DNA from: Alphaproteobacteria bacterium
Lineage (GTDB): Bacteria; Pseudomonadota; Alphaproteobacteria; UBA6615
Assembly: GCA_011087645.1 (NCBI GenBank)
Contig: JAALLF010000001.1
Coordinates: 1-64,000 of the forward strand
DNA: 64,000 nucleotides
Direction: 5' to 3'
Shown here: positions 51,290-60,069 of the stretch, one piece after another
Numbering within the stretch: position 1 is the stretch's first letter
How the letters are laid out: each line of letters opens with the position of its first letter
Notes under the pieces: generated by a model
The model's input: only the letters and a program-made list of their open reading frames with translations
The model's database searches: none
What the model was told of the DNA's origin: nothing
Made by a program: the position numbers and the translations under genes

Positions 51290-53487
51290 CAGACGCTGCA
51301 ATCGAAGACGAGCTCCTTTATTCGTTCGAAGAGATGGAAGACGAGTCCGGTCAGTTGTCGGGCGCCGCGAGCGTCTGGCGCGATCCCAGCCAGACCGGCT
51401 GGTTTACCAACAGTTCCGATATTTCGGCCTGCCTGAGCCCACTCTTACAAGCCCTGGGCCTGGCCTTTAACGAAGCCCAGATATTCGAAGCGCTGCCACA
51501 TTTCACCGAAGATCTGGATATCGACGGGTTCCGCAACACGCTGGCGAACCTGCAATTCGAAAGCTCTAGTGTCAGCATACAGCTAGCGGACCTCGACCCC
51601 CGCGCCTTGCCGGTTTTATACGTACCCAACAACGGCTCGGCCATGGTCGTATTATTTTTCACCGGCGACGAAGCGTTGGTTTTCGACGGCGGCGCACAAG
51701 AAAACCGACGGATAAAGACGGTGAATATAGACGGTGACGCCTATTTCTTCCGTCATCTGGAGCAGAGCGAAATCTCCAGCCGGGCCAATTACCGGGACTG
51801 GTTTCCGGCTTTGGTGAACCGCTTCCGACCGATCCTCACCCTGGGGTTGGGACTGACCCTGTTGATCAACCTCATTTCCCTGGGCATCCCCTTATTCGTG
51901 ATGGCGATCTACGATTCGGTGCTGGGCACCGAGTCCGTATCCATGCTGATGCACCTGGTCGCCGGGGCAATCTTGACCGTCGGCGCGGATTTTACCTTGC
52001 GAAGATTTCGAACCCGTGCCGTTTCATACTTTGGCGCCAGAATCGACAATTTGGTCGGCAACGAAGTCTTTCGCCGCATGCTTTATATGCCGCCTGTCTT
52101 CACCGAGCGCGCAACGATCAGCTCGCAAGTCGCCCGAATTAAGGATTTCGACGGTATTCGCGATTTCGTCACCGGTCCGCAAGCGTTGGTTCTGTTTGAA
52201 TTGCCCTTCACGTTCATTTTCTTGGCCGCCATCACGCTACTGGCCGGCCCCGTGGTGTTCATTCCGATTTTCATGATCGTCCTATTCGGCATCATGTTTT
52301 GGCTGCTGCACGGCCGGGTGTCGCGGGCGGTTGCGAAATCAGCCCGGGCGGCTGCCGAGCGCCAGGAATTCGTGGTCGAGGCCATGAACAATCTACGCTC
52401 GTTGAAATATACAAATTCGACCAAAATCTGGATGGACCGGTTCCGGGCCAGCTCGTCCAAAGCCACCTTGGCCGGGTTCGAAACGGCCCGCATCAATGCC
52501 TTCGTCTCCGCGATTTCGCATTTCATAATGATGTCGGCCGGCATCGCCACAGTGGCGTTCGGCGCTTTCGGCGTGGTCGAGGGTTCGATGTCGGTTGGCG
52601 CGCTGATCGCCACTATGATCTTGGTCTGGCGCAGTTTGGGGCCGCTGCAGCTCGCCTTCGTCGCTCTGCCGCGCTTGGCCCAGATACGCTCGGGAACCCG
52701 CCAAATCGACGCCATGATGCGTCTACCCCAGGAACGCGGTCGCGAAGACTTTGTCCCGTTGGCGCCGACCGTGGTCGGCCATATTCAATTTTCCCGCATC
52801 AACTTCCGCTATGCACCGGACTCCGACCCTGTTCTATGGAACATCGATTTTACCGCCAAACCCGGTGAGATCATCGCCCTGGTGGGAAACAACGGTTGCG
52901 GTAAGTCCACCATCGTGCGGTTGCTCATGGCGCTGCACCGACCGCAAAGCGGTGGCATTCTGATCGACGGTCGCGACATCAGGCAATTCGATGCGATCGA
53001 GTTGCGCCGCCTGATCGGCTATGTACCGCAAACACCCCGGTTCTTTTACGGAACCATCGCGCAGAACTTGCGCCTCACAAAACCCGCCGCTTCGGACGAG
53101 GATTTACGGAAAGCCGCGCGCGACGCCTATGTTCTCGACGAAATTGAAGCATTGCCCGAAGGGTTTGAAACCCGCATCGGCGACGGTAAAAATAACAAAC
53201 TGCCGGGCAGCGTCATGCAACGGCTCAATATCGCCCGCTGTTATCTAAAGGATGCGCCAATTGTCATCCTTGACGAACCCGGCAATGCGCTCGACTTCGA
53301 CGCCGACCAAGCGGTGATGGAGACGATTCACGGCATGCGGGGCCACAAAACGGTTCTACTCATTACGCACCGGCCCAGCCATATGCGCCTCGCCGATAAA
53401 CTCGTAACGATAGACCGCGGACGTATCCACGAAATTGTCGAGCAAACGCCCTCACCAACCGTCGCCAATGACGGAGGACCCCGATGA
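51286..53487 (+). CDS. Type I secretion ABC transporter half with C39-like N-terminal domain
   Basis: A 733-residue ABC exporter. Residues about 1-160 look like a peptidase-C39-like domain lacking an obvious catalytic cysteine (the type HlyB uses for substrate docking), then membrane helices and an NBD. Walker A VGNNGCGKS (Lys540), Q-loop VPQ (Gln582) and Walker B ILDEP (Asp663-Glu664) are standard, but the signature reads LPGSVMQR (residues 639-646). It begins with a four-base overlap (ATGA) to the other half-transporter and overlaps the adaptor gene in the same way. The two halves likely form a heterodimer. Confidence 0.85.
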   Translation: MTDAAIEDELLYSFEEMEDESGQLSGAASVWRDPSQTGWFTNSSDISACLSPLLQALGLAFNEAQIFEALPHFTEDLDIDGFRNTLANLQFESSSVSIQLADLDPRALPVLYVPNNGSAMVVLFFTGDEALVFDGGAQENRRIKTVNIDGDAYFFRHLEQSEISSRANYRDWFPALVNRFRPILTLGLGLTLLINLISLGIPLFVMAIYDSVLGTESVSMLMHLVAGAILTVGADFTLRRFRTRAVSYFGARIDNLVGNEVFRRMLYMPPVFTERATISSQVARIKDFDGIRDFVTGPQALVLFELPFTFIFLAAITLLAGPVVFIPIFMIVLFGIMFWLLHGRVSRAVAKSARAAAERQEFVVEAMNNLRSLKYTNSTKIWMDRFRASSSKATLAGFETARINAFVSAISHFIMMSAGIATVAFGAFGVVEGSMSVGALIATMILVWRSLGPLQLAFVALPRLAQIRSGTRQIDAMMRLPQERGREDFVPLAPTVVGHIQFSRINFRYAPDSDPVLWNIDFTAKPGEIIALVGNNGCGKSTIVRLLMALHRPQSGGILIDGRDIRQFDAIELRRLIGYVPQTPRFFYGTIAQNLRLTKPAASDEDLRKAARDAYVLDEIEALPEGFETRIGDGKNNKLPGSVMQRLNIARCYLKDAPIVILDEPGNALDFDADQAVMETIHGMRGHKTVLLITHRPSHMRLADKLVTIDRGRIHEIVEQTPSPTVANDGGPR

Positions 53488-54827
53488 CCGCTGTCAAACA
53501 CAACAAACGTTCCCGGCGAAAACAGCGGCATTTGCCCTATGTGGCGGATTCCATCCTGTTGGAAGAATCGGGCATGCCCTGGCTGGTGCGCAGCAGTATT
53601 TTTGCCGCCGCCGCGATCGTCGCCCTGTTCATCGCCTGGAGCGCCGTGACGCGTAGTGCGGAAATCTCGGTGGCCGCGGGCTGGATCAAGCCGAGCGGTA
53701 ATGTCCAGGCGATTCAACATCTGGAGGGTGGGATCGTTACCCAAATCCTGGTCAGCGAAGGCGACATCGTCGAGTCCGGTCAGACCCTCGTCAAGTTAGA
53801 GCCGGCCTCTGTCGGCTCCGACCTGGCGCGGGTCACCGGCCGCCACCGGGCGCTAACCTTTCGCGCGGAACGCTTGCAAGCCTTCATCGAAGGGCGCGAA
53901 CCCGACTTCGGCGAGGTTGCATCCCAAGACGCGCTGCTCGCCGAAAATCAACGCCAAATTCTCGCCGGCCAATTAGCCGCCCGCGAGGCATCGCGCCAGG
54001 TCTTCCTGCAGCAACTCAGCGGTCAGCAAAGCCAAAGCGCTGGCCTCGACACGCGCGCTCGGAACACCCGCAAGCACATCGCGCTGCTTAAGTCCGAGTT
54101 GGACGCGCGCAGCGGCCTGGCCGCCAAGGGTCTGTCCTCGAAGTTTCAGCTTTTGCGGTCGCAACAGGAAATGAACCGGGCTCAGGGCGTGCTGGCGCAA
54201 ATCGCCGCCGAAAAAGATCAACTCTCCCGGTCCATGGCTGAAACAAGGGGCCGCATCGAAGAGCTCGAGGCCACCACCCGCGCCGACGCCCTGACCGAAC
54301 TAGGCGCCGTTACCGACGATCTACGCGATATGCAGGAAGCCATTCAAAAACAGGGTAACCGGTTCCAGCGGCTCGACCTGCAGGCGCCGGTACGCGGCAT
54401 CGTCCAGGCGCTGAACATCCACACCGTTGGTGGGGTCATCAATTCCGGCGAAACGATTCTCGAGATTGTCCCCATCAATGACGAATTGGTGGCCGAAGTT
54501 CGCCTGTCGCCGCGCGATATCGGTCACATATCGGCCGGGCAAGGCGCTAAACTGAAATTTACCACCTTCGATTTTGCCCGACATGGCTCGATCGACGGCA
54601 TCTTGAAATCGGTGTCGGCGACGACCCTATTCGACGATGAGGGTCAGCCTTACTACAGGGGCATCGTGGAGCTCGACCAGAACTATGTCGGTGAAAATCC
54701 GGCACTACGACAGATCACCCCAGGCATGACCTTGAGCGCGGAAATCCTTACCCAGGAACGGTCTCTGCTGACCTATTTGCTCAAGCCGGTCTATCGCGGA
54801 CTAAACGGAAGCTTTCACGAGCGCTGA
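53484..54827 (+). CDS. HlyD family periplasmic adaptor (type I secretion)
   Basis: A 447-residue membrane-fusion protein. A cytoplasmic basic start (KHNKRSRRKQRH) is followed by a single membrane helix (about residues 37-53), a lipoyl-like beta domain with QHLEGGIVTQILVSEGD and VESGQTLVKLEP, a long coiled coil (about residues 110-285) and a C-terminal beta-barrel half with VRLSPRDIGHISAGQ. It links the inner-membrane ABC pair to a TolC-type outer-membrane channel; no such channel gene is in the window. The start overlaps the ABC gene (ATGA). The probable substrate gene follows 126 bases downstream. Confidence 0.9.
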   Translation: MTAVKHNKRSRRKQRHLPYVADSILLEESGMPWLVRSSIFAAAAIVALFIAWSAVTRSAEISVAAGWIKPSGNVQAIQHLEGGIVTQILVSEGDIVESGQTLVKLEPASVGSDLARVTGRHRALTFRAERLQAFIEGREPDFGEVASQDALLAENQRQILAGQLAAREASRQVFLQQLSGQQSQSAGLDTRARNTRKHIALLKSELDARSGLAAKGLSSKFQLLRSQQEMNRAQGVLAQIAAEKDQLSRSMAETRGRIEELEATTRADALTELGAVTDDLRDMQEAIQKQGNRFQRLDLQAPVRGIVQALNIHTVGGVINSGETILEIVPINDELVAEVRLSPRDIGHISAGQGAKLKFTTFDFARHGSIDGILKSVSATTLFDDEGQPYYRGIVELDQNYVGENPALRQITPGMTLSAEILTQERSLLTYLLKPVYRGLNGSFHER

Positions 54828-54952
54828 TATTTTGAAAATAGATTTCACGAATAAATGGTTAAAATACAGTACATTAACTCTAAATCTAACACTTCTCTTA
54901 ATCATACCCATCGACACTATTACCGCGACCCGAAACCGATGAGGGCAAGGTC

Positions 54953-56203
54953 ATGGCGGATGAGAATATTAGCGGCGACGATTTATTCGACGGAGAGGAC
55001 GTGCTTCCCGATCAATCGGCCGGCAACCAGCATTCGGTGTTTCTCGACGACGAGGAACTGCACGAGCAGCTCGCGAACGAAGGTGAAGGCGACGAGCGCA
55101 CCGCGCTAACAGCCGCGCATCAGGGTGCGCGTGGGACATCGACGCCAGCGGATACCGCAACCGCATTCACCCAATCAACCAACGAAAGTCTGCTCAACAG
55201 CGCCGGTGAACGGGTAGGCTCACGGGCAAATTCCGCCAACGCAGCCTCGAATGACACGCTTATTGACGGTGCGGATGGAATACAGGATGGCGTGTTGCCT
55301 GAGCAGTCGGCCAACGGCGATGAAGCCACTGGCGCTGCGGGCGCACGCGCGCCAGGCAGCACAACAAGTGCGGCCGACCAGAATCTCAACGGCAGTGCGA
55401 ATAGCGACTTCAATGGCGAGTTAGCCAGCGACGCTACTGAAAACCTCCAGCAAGGCGACGCGTCGGGCTCCGCTGATGCGGCCACCGTAGAGAATCAGCC
55501 GGGAACCGGCCAAGCGGCCAGCAACATTGGACAGGGCGGCGGTCAAAGTGGTGGCCAAGGCGGTGGTCAAAGTGGTGGCCAAGGCGGTGGTCAAAGTGGT
55601 GGTCAAGGCGGTGGTCAAGGTAACGGCCAAGGGGGCGATCAGGACAACGGTCAAGGCGGCGGTCAAGACAATGGTCAGGGCGGCGGCCAAGGCGGTGGCA
55701 ACCCCGGCGGCGGCGGTGGCGGGTTCAATCCGATCACCGGCACCGACGCGACCGAAACCTTAAACGGCACCGCTGGAGCCGATCTCATCGTAGCAATGGA
55801 CGGCGACGACACTATTGACGCCGGCGCTGGCGACGATCGGATGTTCGGTAATTTGGGTAACGATGTGATCCAAGGCGGCCTGGGCGACGACACGATGGAA
55901 GGCGGTCACGGCGACGACACCTTCTTATTCTCCGACACTGACTTTGACGGCAATGCCTGGACCGACAGTGTTGACGGCCAAGGCACGCCGGGCAAGGCGC
56001 CCATGTCGGATTACGACACTATCGACCTAACCGGCGTTACCCAGGGCTGGAGCCTGGAGGTCGACGGCGCGGGCGCCGGCGCGGAAGCGACCAATCTGAC
56101 TAATCCGTCGGAATATACCAATGGTGGCGAATTCAGCGGCACCATCACCTTTGACGATGGCTCCACAGTGGTGTTCGACAATATCGAAAAGGTCGACTGG
56201 TAA
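54953..56203 (+). CDS. RTX-type secreted calcium-binding protein, likely substrate of this secretion system
   Basis: A 416-residue acidic protein with no signal peptide and no cysteine. Residues 1-190 are a low-complexity Asp/Glu/Ser/Thr/Ala region with a repeated ED/DGVLPxQSA motif. Residues about 195-250 are seven octapeptides of the GGGQSGGQ type. Residues about 270-325 are about six RTX nonapeptides (GADLIV, DGDDTID, GAGDDRMF, GNLGNDVIQ, GGLGDDTME, GGHGDDTF), which bind calcium after export. The C-terminus VFDNIEKVDW suits a type I secretion signal. GAGGGCAAGG precedes the ATG. The AT-rich 54828-54952 gap probably holds its own promoter. Adhesion or surface structure is likely; no enzyme domain is visible. 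Confidence 0.85.
   Translation: MADENISGDDLFDGEDVLPDQSAGNQHSVFLDDEELHEQLANEGEGDERTALTAAHQGARGTSTPADTATAFTQSTNESLLNSAGERVGSRANSANAASNDTLIDGADGIQDGVLPEQSANGDEATGAAGARAPGSTTSAADQNLNGSANSDFNGELASDATENLQQGDASGSADAATVENQPGTGQAASNIGQGGGQSGGQGGGQSGGQGGGQSGGQGGGQGNGQGGDQDNGQGGGQDNGQGGGQGGGNPGGGGGGFNPITGTDATETLNGTAGADLIVAMDGDDTIDAGAGDDRMFGNLGNDVIQGGLGDDTMEGGHGDDTFLFSDTDFDGNAWTDSVDGQGTPGKAPMSDYDTIDLTGVTQGWSLEVDGAGAGAEATNLTNPSEYTNGGEFSGTITFDDGSTVVFDNIEKVDW
55535..55702 (+). repeat. Seven tandem 24-bp units in the RTX gene
   Basis: Seven consecutive 24-base units, the first three nearly identical (GGCGGTGGTCAAAGTGGTGG then CCAA), later ones diverging, encode GGGQSGGQ, GGGQGNGQ, GGDQDNGQ, GGGQDNGQ and GGGQGGGN octapeptides. 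The count may vary between strains through slippage. Confidence 0.9.
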
Positions 56204-56290
56204 CTGCAACCAGCGATCTTCGCCCCTATCGGTCTAGCGCCTTCCTCCTCTACACTGTGACAAACACTAGAAAACGAGGGAGGCTCCACC

Positions 56291-56578
56291 ATGCTGTTTA
56301 CAATGTTCTGCATCGACAAACCCGGCGTGACCGAACGGCGCGCCGAAGTCATGCCCGCCCATGTCGAGTATCTATCCACCGAGCCAGTCAAGCTGGTTAT
56401 GTCGGGGCCGCTAACGTCCGACGATGGCGAAAATATCGTCGGCAGCCTTTATGTCTTCGAAGCCGACGACCGGGCGGCGGTCGACGCCTTTCAGGCCAAC
56501 GACCCGCTGGTGCAAGCCGATATCTGGGAGACCGTCGAAACCCGCGCCTTCAACAAGCGCGTGGATAATCGCGGCTAA
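56291..56578 (+). CDS. YciI family protein
   Basis: A 95-residue dimeric alpha-beta-barrel protein. MLFTMFCIDKPG at the start, MPAHVEYLS with the conserved histidine, and GSLYVFEADDRAAVDAF plus FQANDPLVQADIWE are family features. The family is found next to many catabolic genes, mostly without known activity. GGGAGG lies ahead of the ATG. It is followed by two palindromic repeat units and lies convergent with the dehydrogenase gene. Confidence 0.8.
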   Translation: MLFTMFCIDKPGVTERRAEVMPAHVEYLSTEPVKLVMSGPLTSDDGENIVGSLYVFEADDRAAVDAFQANDPLVQADIWETVETRAFNKRVDNRG

Positions 56579-56589
56579 CGCGGCGTCCG

Positions 56590-56633
56590 CCTCGTGCTTC
56601 GAGACGGGCCTATCGGCCCTCCTCAGCATGAGG
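56590..56633. repeat. REP-like palindromic unit 1
   Basis: CCTCGTGCTTCGAGACGGGCC faces GGCCCTCCTCAGCATGAGG, an imperfect inverted repeat of the GAGG...CCTC class seen dispersed in alphaproteobacterial genomes. It is paired with unit 2, 30 bases away, between two convergent genes. Confidence 0.7.
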
Positions 56634-56662
56634 CACGTTTTAGGTAAGTCTAAAAAACCAAC

Positions 56663-56707
56663 CCTCACCCTGAGGAGCGATCGGAGATCGTATCTCGAAG
56701 GGCGAGG
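56663..56707. repeat. REP-like palindromic unit 2
   Basis: CCTCACCCTGAGGAGCGATC and, after a short loop, ATCTCGAAGGGCGAGG form an imperfect stem. The pair may serve as a two-way terminator between the YciI gene and the dehydrogenase gene. Confidence 0.7.
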
Positions 56708-56716
56708 ATGCCTTAA

Positions 56717-57598
56717 TTACTCCAACCCGCTGGCGCGCGCTTGTTCGCGGGCGACCACCGCCCAGTCGCGGTCGCCGTCACCATGGGCGATGGCGCCCAA
56801 CAAGCGGTCGCGCCAGACATTGGCGCTGGGTAGCGGCATCTGCGCGGCTTCCGCCGCGGCGAGGGCCAGGTTGGCGTCCTTCAAACCGATCAAGGTGGAA
56901 AAGCCGACATCGTCGTAGGCCTCTCGTACAATGATATCGCCATAGATCTGGTAGGCCGGCGATCCGAAAATGCCTTCGGTCAGCACCTCGTGGAGGACCA
57001 AGGGTTCGACGCCATATTTGCGCACCAGCGATACCCCCTCGCCCATCACTCCGATCGCGCAGCCAAGGACGAAATTATGGGCGATCTTGATCGCCGCCGC
57101 GGCGTCGGGCGAGTCCCCGGCCGGGAAGATTCGCCGCCCCATGACCTCGAGTAGCGGCATCACCTGTGCAACGGCATCGGCGGGACCCGCCGGCATGATG
57201 CCCAATTCGCCGGCCGCAGCGCGGTCGGGCCGGCCGAGCACCGGCGCGGCCACGAATATCTGGTTCGCTTCGACGTGCATTGCCGTGATGGCGCGGGTCA
57301 TCTCGACACTGTGGGTGCCCATCGCCAAATGAATTTGGCCCGCCGACAAAGTATCGATAAGCCCACCCTCGCCGCCGGCAATGGACGTGAGTGCGTTATC
57401 GTCGGTGATCATGGTGATCACCACGTCGCGGTCCACCACCGCCGCGGCAACGTTTTCCACCACGGTGGCGCCGGCGGCGCGCAGGTCTTCCGCCTTCGCC
57501 GCCGTTCGGTTGTAGACGATGAGATCGTTGCCGGCGTCCAGCACACGGCGCGCCATGCCTTGCCCCATGCGGCCCAAGCCTATGAATCCAACTTTCAT
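56717..57598 (-). CDS. NAD(P)-dependent beta-hydroxyacid dehydrogenase (3-hydroxyisobutyrate dehydrogenase-like)
   Basis: A 293-residue two-domain dehydrogenase. GFIGLGRMGQGMARR is the cofactor motif, the substrate-binding region usually DAPVSGG reads AAPVLGRP here, and AAAIKIAHNF carries the catalytic lysine. Enzymes of this family oxidise 3-hydroxyisobutyrate, tartronate semialdehyde or related hydroxy acids. The altered substrate loop means the substrate is open, with possible imine-reductase-like activity. GGGAGAGA precedes the ATG. It lies 44 bases downstream of the E2 gene, same strand. Confidence 0.8.
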   Translation of the reverse strand: MKVGFIGLGRMGQGMARRVLDAGNDLIVYNRTAAKAEDLRAAGATVVENVAAAVVDRDVVITMITDDNALTSIAGGEGGLIDTLSAGQIHLAMGTHSVEMTRAITAMHVEANQIFVAAPVLGRPDRAAAGELGIMPAGPADAVAQVMPLLEVMGRRIFPAGDSPDAAAAIKIAHNFVLGCAIGVMGEGVSLVRKYGVEPLVLHEVLTEGIFGSPAYQIYGDIIVREAYDDVGFSTLIGLKDANLALAAAEAAQMPLPSANVWRDRLLGAIAHGDGDRDWAVVAREQARASGLE

Positions 57599-57642
57599 GT
57601 CACTTCTCTCCCTTAGGTTCGAGGGCGACAGCGCAGGATCGG

Positions 57643-59034
57643 CTAGGCTAGGTCAACCCGCCAATCGCTATCCTGCAAACAGTCGCGGACTTTTTTCAGG
57701 AACGCCGCGGAATAGGCGCCGTCGACCGCCCGGTGGTCGAACGATTGGGCGAGCACGCCGACCGGACGTATCGCGATGGCATCGCTACCGTCGACATCGA
57801 TTACCACCGGCTTTTTGGACACGCCGTCCATCGACAGGATCGCTACTTGGGGCTGGCTGATCACCGGCGCGGTGATCATCGTGCCGAAAGTGCCCGAGTT
57901 TGAAATGGTGTAGGTACCCCCGGCAAAATCATCGGGACCGAGCTTCTTGCTGCGCGCCTTTTCCGACAGTTCGCGGATTCCCGTCGCCAATTCAGCGATC
58001 GATTTGGATCCGGCATCCTTGACCACCGGGACCATCAGGCCTTCAAAATTCAGATCGACGGCAATGCCAAGATTGATCTGGTCGAACAGCACCAGACTCT
58101 CACCCTCGACATGGGCGTTGATGCGCGGGAATTCGATCATGGCTTCGCATACCGCCTTGGCGATGAACGGCAAATAGGTCAGCGAGAATCCGTGCTGCTG
58201 TTTCCACACATCCTTCAACGCCAAGCGGGCGCGGTCAACAGCGTGGAAATCAACTTCAACGGCCTGCAGCACATGGGGGCTGGTGGCCTTCGAGCGCACC
58301 ATATGTTCGGCGGTTAATTTGCGGATATTGTCGAACGGCACCACTGTGCGGCCACCGACAGATTTCGCCGCCGGTTTGGCACCCGCGCCATCCAGGTGAG
58401 ACAACACATCATCGCGCTTTATGCGGCCGTCGCGGCCGGTGCCGGTGACCGCGTCGGGCGTCAGATTATTCTCCGACAGCAGGCGGCGCACGACCGGCGA
58501 TAAAGGAAGCCCGCGCCCATCGCGGTTGCCGATTTCGCCGTCACTGCCCGCGCCGCTCGCAATTCGCGCCAAAACGTCTTGGCGGGTGATACGACCGTCG
58601 CGACCGGTGCCGGTGATTTCCTCGGGCTGCAAATCATGTTCGGCGAGTAACTTACGCACCGCCGGGGATAGCGGCACGCCGCGTGCGTCGCGGGTGCCAA
58701 TCTGGCGTCTGGGTGCCGCCGTTGTTGTCGACGGTGCTGGCGCCGCTGCGACAACCGGTGCGGAATCCGGGGCAGCGGCAGCCGGCGCTGCGCTCGCGGC
58801 CTTACCGTCGTTGATCACGGCCACGGTGACGCCCACGGCAACGGTCTCACCTTCGACAACGTGGATTTCGACCAACTCGCCAGTTACCGGCGCGGGTATC
58901 TCCATTTCGACCTTGTCGGTCGAAATATCGAACAGATCGTCGCCCGCTTTGACCTGGTCGCCAACTTTTTTATGCCAGACAGAAACCGTGCCTTCTTCGA
59001 CGGTTTCGCCCAGTTGGGGCATGATGACGTCCAT
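57643..59034 (-). CDS. 2-oxo acid/acetoin dehydrogenase E2 component with duplicated subunit-binding domain
   Basis: A 463-residue dihydrolipoyl acyltransferase. A lipoyl domain (residues 1-75) has the lipoate lysine in TDKVEME (Lys41). Two peripheral subunit-binding domains then occur in tandem (about 112-159 and 168-214), each ending in TGTGRDGRI(T/K)R(Q/D)DVL; most E2 proteins have one. The C-terminal catalytic domain ends with FDHRAVDG (His434, Asp438). Acyl groups are passed from E1 to CoA. The extra binding domain might hold E1 and E3 at once. E1-beta and E1-alpha lie directly upstream; E3 is not in the window. It lies about 60 bases after E1-beta. Confidence 0.9.
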   Translation of the reverse strand: MDVIMPQLGETVEEGTVSVWHKKVGDQVKAGDDLFDISTDKVEMEIPAPVTGELVEIHVVEGETVAVGVTVAVINDGKAASAAPAAAAPDSAPVVAAAPAPSTTTAAPRRQIGTRDARGVPLSPAVRKLLAEHDLQPEEITGTGRDGRITRQDVLARIASGAGSDGEIGNRDGRGLPLSPVVRRLLSENNLTPDAVTGTGRDGRIKRDDVLSHLDGAGAKPAAKSVGGRTVVPFDNIRKLTAEHMVRSKATSPHVLQAVEVDFHAVDRARLALKDVWKQQHGFSLTYLPFIAKAVCEAMIEFPRINAHVEGESLVLFDQINLGIAVDLNFEGLMVPVVKDAGSKSIAELATGIRELSEKARSKKLGPDDFAGGTYTISNSGTFGTMITAPVISQPQVAILSMDGVSKKPVVIDVDGSDAIAIRPVGVLAQSFDHRAVDGAYSAAFLKKVRDCLQDSDWRVDLA

Positions 59035-59094
59035 GAATATTCCTTAGCGCCCGGCCCGGTTCAAAGCCCGGCAGACGCATTGTTGCTTCCCGAT

Positions 59095-60069
59095 TTAATC
59101 AATCGCCTTACGAACGTCCTCGTAGATGCGATCGGCTGACGGCATCATCAAGTCTTCCAACTCGTCAGCCGACGCCAACGGGATGTGCGGCGTGGTGATG
59201 CGCAGAATCGGCCCATCGAGGTCGTAGAACATCTCCTCCGCGACGATCGATGATATCTCGGCGCCCCAACCGCACAGGCGGGGATTCTCCTCGACCGTGA
59301 CCAGACGGCCAGTCTTGGCGATCTCGCCGAGGATGGTCTGAGTGTCTAGCGGCACCAGTGAGCGTACATCGACGACGCTAGCGGATATGCCATCGGCCGC
59401 CAGCCGTTCCGCCGCCTCCAACGCCCGCGGCACCATCAGCGCCAGGGCGACGATGGTTACATCGGTGCCTTCGCGCAGAACCTTGGCCTTGCCCAGCTCT
59501 TCAACATGGTCGCCGTCGGGCACTTCGCCTTTGGTGGCGTAAAGCGACTTTTGCTCGAAAAACAGCACTGGGTCGTTATCGCGCACCGCGGCGGCGAGCA
59601 ATCCTTTGACGTCCGCCGGGCTCGACGGCGCCACGACCTTGATGCCGGGGATCGCCATGGCCCAGTTTTCCAGCGATTGGGAGTGCTGGGCGCCAAAGCG
59701 CGATCCGCCGCCATTGGCCGTGCGCACCACCAGCGGCAGCGACATCTGACCGCCGGTCATGTAGCGCGATTTGGCCATCTGGTTGACGACGATATCCCAA
59801 CAGACGGCGAGAAAGTCGGAGAACATGATTTCGGCGATCGGCCGCAATCCGGTCATCGCTGCACCCATGGCAGCGCCGAGGATCGCTTGTTCGGAGATCG
59901 GCGTGTCGCGCACTCGCACGGGGCCGAACTCGTCGAACAGACCGACGGTGGCTTTAAACACGCCGCCGGCGGCGCCGATATCTTCGCCCAAGAATACGAC
60001 GCTTTCGTCGCGCTTCATTTCCTGCGCGATACCGGCGGCAACCGCCTCGCGATAGGTTAGTTCCGCCAT
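59095..60069 (-). CDS. 2-oxo acid/acetoin dehydrogenase E1 component, beta subunit
   Basis: A 324-residue transketolase-like subunit. TYREAVAAGIAQEMKRDE starts the domain, FLGEDIGAAGGVFKAT and the glycine-rich TANGGGSRFGAQHSQSLE (in parts) bind thiamine pyrophosphate and contact the alpha subunit. It decarboxylates the 2-oxo acid or acetoin and loads the lipoyl group on E2. ATG 60069 is chosen since GGAGG lies five bases before it; it overlaps the alpha subunit's end by 13 bases. Acetoin, branched-chain or pyruvate substrates cannot be told apart without phylogeny. Confidence 0.88.
   Translation of the reverse strand: MAELTYREAVAAGIAQEMKRDESVVFLGEDIGAAGGVFKATVGLFDEFGPVRVRDTPISEQAILGAAMGAAMTGLRPIAEIMFSDFLAVCWDIVVNQMAKSRYMTGGQMSLPLVVRTANGGGSRFGAQHSQSLENWAMAIPGIKVVAPSSPADVKGLLAAAVRDNDPVLFFEQKSLYATKGEVPDGDHVEELGKAKVLREGTDVTIVALALMVPRALEAAERLAADGISASVVDVRSLVPLDTQTILGEIAKTGRLVTVEENPRLCGWGAEISSIVAEEMFYDLDGPILRITTPHIPLASADELEDLMMPSADRIYEDVRKAID

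Noticed and set aside
55535..55702. Possible CRISPR array
   Set aside because: Units are contiguous with no spacers and keep the reading frame of the RTX gene.
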